From Akkermansiaceae bacterium (lineage in GTDB: Bacteria > Verrucomicrobiota > Verrucomicrobiia > Verrucomicrobiales > Akkermansiaceae): a stretch of DNA of 10,610 bases. Every line of letters starts with the position of its first letter. Within the stretch, counting starts at the first letter, position 1. The translations under genes were made by a program, and so were the position numbers. The notes under the pieces were generated by a model. That model was not told the origin of the DNA, searched no databases, and worked only from the letters and a program-made list of their open reading frames with translations. Shown here piece after piece: positions 6,723 to 10,610 of this stretch. The stretch covers positions 1-10,610 of the forward strand of contig JARFRT010000400.1 of assembly GCA_029287105.1 (NCBI GenBank), read 5' to 3'.

Positions 6723-9161
6723 ATGAAACGCTCCCTTTTTGCTTTTTTTGCCGTTGGCATTTTTCTTCCCGCTCTTTTTGCTCTTCTCGGGCCGGTGGCA
6801 GCGGAAGTGAACGCTGCGTGGGTTGACCGCTACAACATAAGATGGGACACGCAGAGCAAAAATTCGGCGGATTCGATGCCTTGTGTCGGTGGTGACATGG
6901 GGCTGAATGTCTGGGTTGAGAACGATGAGCTGTTTTTTTATGTCGGACGCGAAGGCTGTCGGGATGAAAACGGCTCCCTATTGAAAATGGGGCGAGTGCG
7001 GGTTTCTATCAGCCCTTCGCCCTTTGCCAAGGGGACGAAGTTCAGCCAGGAGTTGAAACTGCGGCAAGGATGGGTCGAAATCCGCGCAGAGAGACCGGAG
7101 AAGGAGAAAAATTCCGCGACGATCCGGATCTGGGTGGAGGTCGATCGCCCGATTGTGCATGCCGAGATCGAAACGTCGGAGCCATCCGCCGTCCGGGCGA
7201 CATACGAAAGCTGGCGGACCGAGCCGATTGAGCTGAGTAACACGCGCAAGAACCTGCACAGGGGGCAGTGCATGATCAATTTTGACAACCATCCCGACCC
7301 GGTTTTTGTCCAACCCGATGCGTTCAGAGCAGGCGATTCGCGTATCCGGTTTTGGCACCAGATGCGGGAGGAAAAAAACGTGTTTCATCATCTGGTAAAG
7401 ACGCAGCAGCTTGAGCCGATCAAGAAACAGCTGATCGACCCATGCCGGAACCTGGTTTTTGGCGGTGAGATGCTCGCCCGAAGCCGCACCGCCACCGGGT
7501 TGAAATCATTTGTCGCCGACGGGAAAACGGTGGGCACCTATGCGCTCACTCCCTTTAAAGGCTGGCGTTATCGGTCGGCAGAAAAAGCAAACCATCACCA
7601 GATCGAGCTCGTTACCCTCATTGACCAAAGCGAATCGCTTGACCAGTGGCACAGCACTCTGGACATGAAAGTCGCGGCGCTTGCAAAGGCGGACCTGGCG
7701 GAGTCAAAAATGACGGCGGAGAAATGGTGGAATGATTTCTGGACGCGGAGCTATCTGGTGATCAACCCCGGGAAAGATGCCTCGGATACCGGCTGGCGGC
7801 TGGCCCGCAATTATAATGTGTTCCGCTACATGCTCGCGTCCGGTCGCAACGGGCGGGAGCCGATCATGTTTAATGGCGGTGTGCTGACATTCGACCCGAT
7901 CTTTGCCAAGTCTCGGCAGAAAGGCACCGGCTACACACCCGACCACCGACAATGGGGCGCCGCCCTCACCGCGCAAAACCAACGCTGCATGTACTGGCCG
8001 ATGCTGAAATCGGGCGATTTTGACCTCATGATCCCGAGCTTCAATTTCTACCGTGACGGACTGAATAATGCGCGCCAGAGGGTCAGGCATTATTGGAATC
8101 ATGACGGCTGTGCCTTCACCGAACAAACAACGATCCAAGCCCTGCCCGGTGCCATGGTCTATGGCTATCAGGGAGAACAATACAAAGGAAAAACCTGGCG
8201 CTACCGACCCGATACCGTCGAGCCCGGCGTGCAGGTCAACGGCGCCGTGAACCACCTCTACGAGTCGCAACTGGAGTGGTCGTGGATGATTCTCCAATAC
8301 CACCAATTCACCGGAGCAGACATCTCGCAATACATGCCACTCATCGAGCAGTCGGTTATTTTTTACGACGAGCATTACCAGATGCGGGAAAAACAACGCA
8401 CTGGCAAACCGTTTGCCGTCGATGGCAAACTTCACATCCAACCGTCGAATACCTTGGAAGGCCATCCCAAAGGCGCCAACCCGACCAGTGTCATCGCCGG
8501 GCTACGTCAGATACTAACCACGCTCACTAAACTTCCCGAAAACGACACCTCGCCGAAAAAGAAAAAGCGATGGGAGGGAATGCTCGCTCGCCTGCCGGAG
8601 ATGCCGACCGCTGTCGTTGATGGCCACACCGTGCTGCGCCCGACCGCGAACCACGCCAGCTTCAGCTGGCATATGCCGTCGATGTATCCGCTGTATCCCT
8701 ACCAGATGTTCCAACTCGGCAAGCCCGGTGTGGAACTGATGCGCGAGACCTTTCTCCACGGGATCAAGGAGAACGCCCGCCAGGATTACCGCGCATGGAA
8801 CCAAGGTGTGGTCCACTATGCCCATCTGGGAATGGCCGATGATGCGCGTCAACTGATCATCAAAAAACTCGACGACGGACCGTATCGCTTTCCCGCGTTC
8901 TGGCCACCGCTGATCGACTGGGCGCCGGACCACAACTGGGGTGGCATGGGGATGATCGGGCTGCAGGAAATGCTCATGCAAACCTATGATGACCGGATTC
9001 TCCTCCTGCCCGCCTGGCCGAAAGACTGGGAGGTCAAGTTCCGCCTTCATGCACCGAAACAGACCACCGTCGAGGTGAAGGTGGTCAATGGACAGGTGCA
9101 AAAACTCAAGGTCACACCTGCGAAACGGAGTAAAGATGTCGAGATCCATAAGTCGGGGTAA
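6723..9161 (+). CDS. Secreted DUF5703-type protein, putative GH95-like glycosidase
   Basis: An 812-residue protein with a signal peptide (cleavage likely after VAA, residue 27). The N-terminal beta domain has RYNIRWDTQSKNSADSMP then GGDMGLNVWV (residues 36-65), which I recognise as the DUF5703 N-terminal pattern, although its loop is VGGD where relatives often have GNGD. A helical-barrel region follows to about residue 740, then a C-terminal beta domain after ILLLPAWPKDWE. By eye it follows the order of the GH95 protein at 2938-5256. AQNQRCMYW matches VNTQMNYW, NTLEGHP matches SPEHG, and DHNWGGMGMIGLQEMLMQ matches DGNFGYASGVCEMLIQ. This aligns Asn419, Glu579 and Asp736 with GH95 Asn378, Glu504 and Asp661. 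The function is formally unknown; a glycoside hydrolase role is inferred. It starts 87 bases after the oxidoreductase stop, in a probable operon, with no Shine-Dalgarno sequence. Confidence 0.78.
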   Translation: MKRSLFAFFAVGIFLPALFALLGPVAAEVNAAWVDRYNIRWDTQSKNSADSMPCVGGDMGLNVWVENDELFFYVGREGCRDENGSLLKMGRVRVSISPSPFAKGTKFSQELKLRQGWVEIRAERPEKEKNSATIRIWVEVDRPIVHAEIETSEPSAVRATYESWRTEPIELSNTRKNLHRGQCMINFDNHPDPVFVQPDAFRAGDSRIRFWHQMREEKNVFHHLVKTQQLEPIKKQLIDPCRNLVFGGEMLARSRTATGLKSFVADGKTVGTYALTPFKGWRYRSAEKANHHQIELVTLIDQSESLDQWHSTLDMKVAALAKADLAESKMTAEKWWNDFWTRSYLVINPGKDASDTGWRLARNYNVFRYMLASGRNGREPIMFNGGVLTFDPIFAKSRQKGTGYTPDHRQWGAALTAQNQRCMYWPMLKSGDFDLMIPSFNFYRDGLNNARQRVRHYWNHDGCAFTEQTTIQALPGAMVYGYQGEQYKGKTWRYRPDTVEPGVQVNGAVNHLYESQLEWSWMILQYHQFTGADISQYMPLIEQSVIFYDEHYQMREKQRTGKPFAVDGKLHIQPSNTLEGHPKGANPTSVIAGLRQILTTLTKLPENDTSPKKKKRWEGMLARLPEMPTAVVDGHTVLRPTANHASFSWHMPSMYPLYPYQMFQLGKPGVELMRETFLHGIKENARQDYRAWNQGVVHYAHLGMADDARQLIIKKLDDGPYRFPAFWPPLIDWAPDHNWGGMGMIGLQEMLMQTYDDRILLLPAWPKDWEVKFRLHAPKQTTVEVKVVNGQVQKLKVTPAKRSKDVEIHKSG

Positions 9162-9285
9162 TGAGCGCGTATCCGTGCCGATCCATCAGTCAAGTAACAA
9201 TGGGTTGGGCCGCCCGGATTCAACAGAGGAGGGTGGTCGTTCCGATCGCTATCAGCCCAAGCCTACAACCCTAATTCTTCCATTA

Positions 9286-9331
9286 TTTCCGTGTATCCAG
9301 TGGTTTCTAAATGAATAATCAAACCAAGCCT
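9286..9331 (+). repeat. 46-bp dispersed module, copy 2, upstream of GH106
   Basis: This is the second copy of the module at 2841-2886, in the same orientation and ending 17 bases before the GH106 ATG. Flanking words CAGCCCAAGCCT (9253-9264) and CAAACCAAGCCT (9320-9331) bracket it as in copy 1, but the word-to-word spacer is 55 bases here and 42 in copy 1. The rest of the 187-base gap (9162-9348) shows no gene or clear terminator. Confidence 0.65.
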
Positions 9332-9348
9332 AGCCGAACAATACCATC

Positions 9349-10610
9349 ATGAAAAACATCTTCAATGCCATCGCTGTAATAGTCACCCTGATGCTATCCT
9401 CCATGGTTGTCGCCGGGGATCCGCTTGAATCGGGATTTGCCAACCCGCCGGTCCAGTCCGGCGCCTACACGTGGTGGCATTGGATGAATGGCAATGTCAC
9501 CCGCGACGGGATCACGGCTGATCTCGAGGCGATGGCCGAGGCGGGCATCGGTGGCGCCTTGATCTTCAATCTGGCAGGGCCTGCCCATCACTGCGACACC
9601 CCGCTTGGGCCGGTCGATTACTTCAGCCCGGCATGGTTCGACAGCGTGAAGTTTGCCGCCAGCGAAGCACAGCGGCTCGGGCTGGAACTCGGGATGCAAA
9701 ATTGCGCCGGCTGGGCGACCACCGGCGGCCCGTGGGTCACCCCGGAGCTTGCGATGCAAAAGCTGGTATCCTCCGAGCTGATTGTGGACGGGGGCCAGAC
9801 GGTGAAGGGAAATCTGCCGCAGCCGGAGGTCACGCTCGACTATTACCGTGACATTGCCGTTTTTGCCATCCCGGCAGCGGTGGATTCCGAGTTCCGCGTC
9901 AGCAAGTGGCAGTCGAAGGCTGGCCAACGCGGCGGCCGAGGTGGTCGCCAGCCGGAACTGACCGCACGGCGCGCAAATGCCGCCGTCCCTTTGAAATCCA
10001 TCATCGACATCAGCCGGCACCTCAGCGCCGACGGCACGCTGAACTGGGACGCGCCTGCGGGGAAATGGAAGATTGTCCGGCTCGGGCACACCCCGACAGG
10101 GGCGACCAACAAACCCGCACCGAAACTCGGTACCGGCCTGGAAATTGACAAACTCAGACGCGACAGCCTGGACCTCCATTGGGAAAAGGGAATCCAGCCC
10201 GTGCTCGACCACCTCGGCCCGCTGGCGGGTAAGGTTATGAAGCAGATTCTGGTCGATAGCTACGAAGCCGGCCTGCACCACTGGACGCCTAACATGCGTG
10301 ACGAGTTTAAAAAACGCCGAGGCTATGACCCGACCCCTTACCTGCTGGCACTCACCGGCCGGTCGATAGAAAACGCGGCCACCACCGAGCGGTTTTACTG
10401 GGACTTCCGCCGCACGATCTCCGATCTTTTTGCCGACAACTACTACGGGTATTTTGCCGACCTCTGCCATGCGCGGGGACTGGAATTTTTATGCGAGCCC
10501 TATACCTCGTGTTTTGAAGGTCTCGCCGTGGCTGCCAAAACCGACATCCCAACCGGCGAGTTTTGGTGCAACGGCAGTTATTCCTTTTCCCTGAGGACGG
10601 CGGCTTCGAT
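9349..10610 (+). CDS. GH106-type alpha-L-rhamnosidase, N-terminal part (runs off window)
   Basis: The frame is open from ATG 9349 to the window end (420 complete codons) without a stop. Residues 1-22 are a signal peptide ending MVVA. The mature start, GFANPPVQSGAYTWWHWMNG (residues 29-48) followed by ITADLEAMAEAGIGGALIFN, is the GH106 signature. Later blocks are GLELGMQNCAGWATTGGPWV, ILVDSYEAG (Glu306), FLCEPY (Glu383) and PTGEFW (Glu404). These acidic residues are candidates for catalysis but I cannot assign acid and base with certainty. GH106 enzymes hydrolyse terminal alpha-L-rhamnose, for example in pectic rhamnogalacturonans. Full members are about 1000 residues or more, so less than half is visible. 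An odd Arg/Gly-rich stretch, QRGGRGGRQ, lies at residues 193-201. The start is supported by the signal peptide; no Shine-Dalgarno sequence is present. Confidence 0.87.
   Translation, partial: MKNIFNAIAVIVTLMLSSMVVAGDPLESGFANPPVQSGAYTWWHWMNGNVTRDGITADLEAMAEAGIGGALIFNLAGPAHHCDTPLGPVDYFSPAWFDSVKFAASEAQRLGLELGMQNCAGWATTGGPWVTPELAMQKLVSSELIVDGGQTVKGNLPQPEVTLDYYRDIAVFAIPAAVDSEFRVSKWQSKAGQRGGRGGRQPELTARRANAAVPLKSIIDISRHLSADGTLNWDAPAGKWKIVRLGHTPTGATNKPAPKLGTGLEIDKLRRDSLDLHWEKGIQPVLDHLGPLAGKVMKQILVDSYEAGLHHWTPNMRDEFKKRRGYDPTPYLLALTGRSIENAATTERFYWDFRRTISDLFADNYYGYFADLCHARGLEFLCEPYTSCFEGLAVAAKTDIPTGEFWCNGSYSFSLRTAAS

Noticed and set aside
9394..10470. 358-codon open frame on the minus strand
   Set aside because: It lies opposite the GH106 reading frame, which carries a signal peptide and family signatures. 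The minus-strand product shows no domain.

Overview
The window looks like part of a polysaccharide-degradation locus from a Verrucomicrobiota, Lentisphaerota or Planctomycetota-type bacterium. This is inferred from gene content: a PDZ/DUF6288 protein, a Tat-exported Gfo/Idh/MocA oxidoreductase, a DUF5703 protein, GH95 and GH106 enzymes, no SusC/SusD pair, high-GC coding sequence, and intergenic repeats of a kind I recall from Verrucomicrobia. I cannot name a species. All genes are on the + strand, and every intact one begins with an export signal, so the locus acts outside the cytoplasm.

Layout. 4-2628: secreted PDZ + helical toroid + HEAT protein (DUF6288-like). 2629-2937: 309-base intergenic region dense in repeats: a 14-bp-arm inverted repeat, four tandem 13-mers that are G-quadruplex-prone on the minus strand, and a 46-bp module seen again at 9286-9331. 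2938-5256: a GH95 alpha-L-fucosidase-like gene cut by two in-frame stops (TAG 4552, TAA 4564), with reading frame and homology continuous on both sides. 5385-6635: Tat-signal Gfo/Idh/MocA oxidoreductase. 6723-9161: DUF5703 protein. 9349 to the window end: N-terminal part of a GH106-type alpha-L-rhamnosidase, truncated only by the window edge.

Working together (inference): GH95 and GH106 suggest a glycan carrying terminal alpha-L-fucose (or L-galactose) and L-rhamnose, such as a pectic, algal or exopolysaccharide side chain. The oxidoreductase may act on a released sugar or carry out an NAD-dependent glycosidase-like reaction. The DUF6288 and DUF5703 proteins have unknown functions.

The two observations most worth following are these. 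First, the GH95 gene is interrupted so that the general acid and the catalytic Asp fall in different ORFs. Second, the DUF5703 protein can be aligned by eye to this GH95: an Asn, a Glu and an Asp match the GH95 catalytic positions, and the Glu-to-Asp spacing is 157 residues in both. That suggests DUF5703 is an uncharacterised GH95-like glycosidase. None of the four visible upstream start regions has a Shine-Dalgarno sequence.
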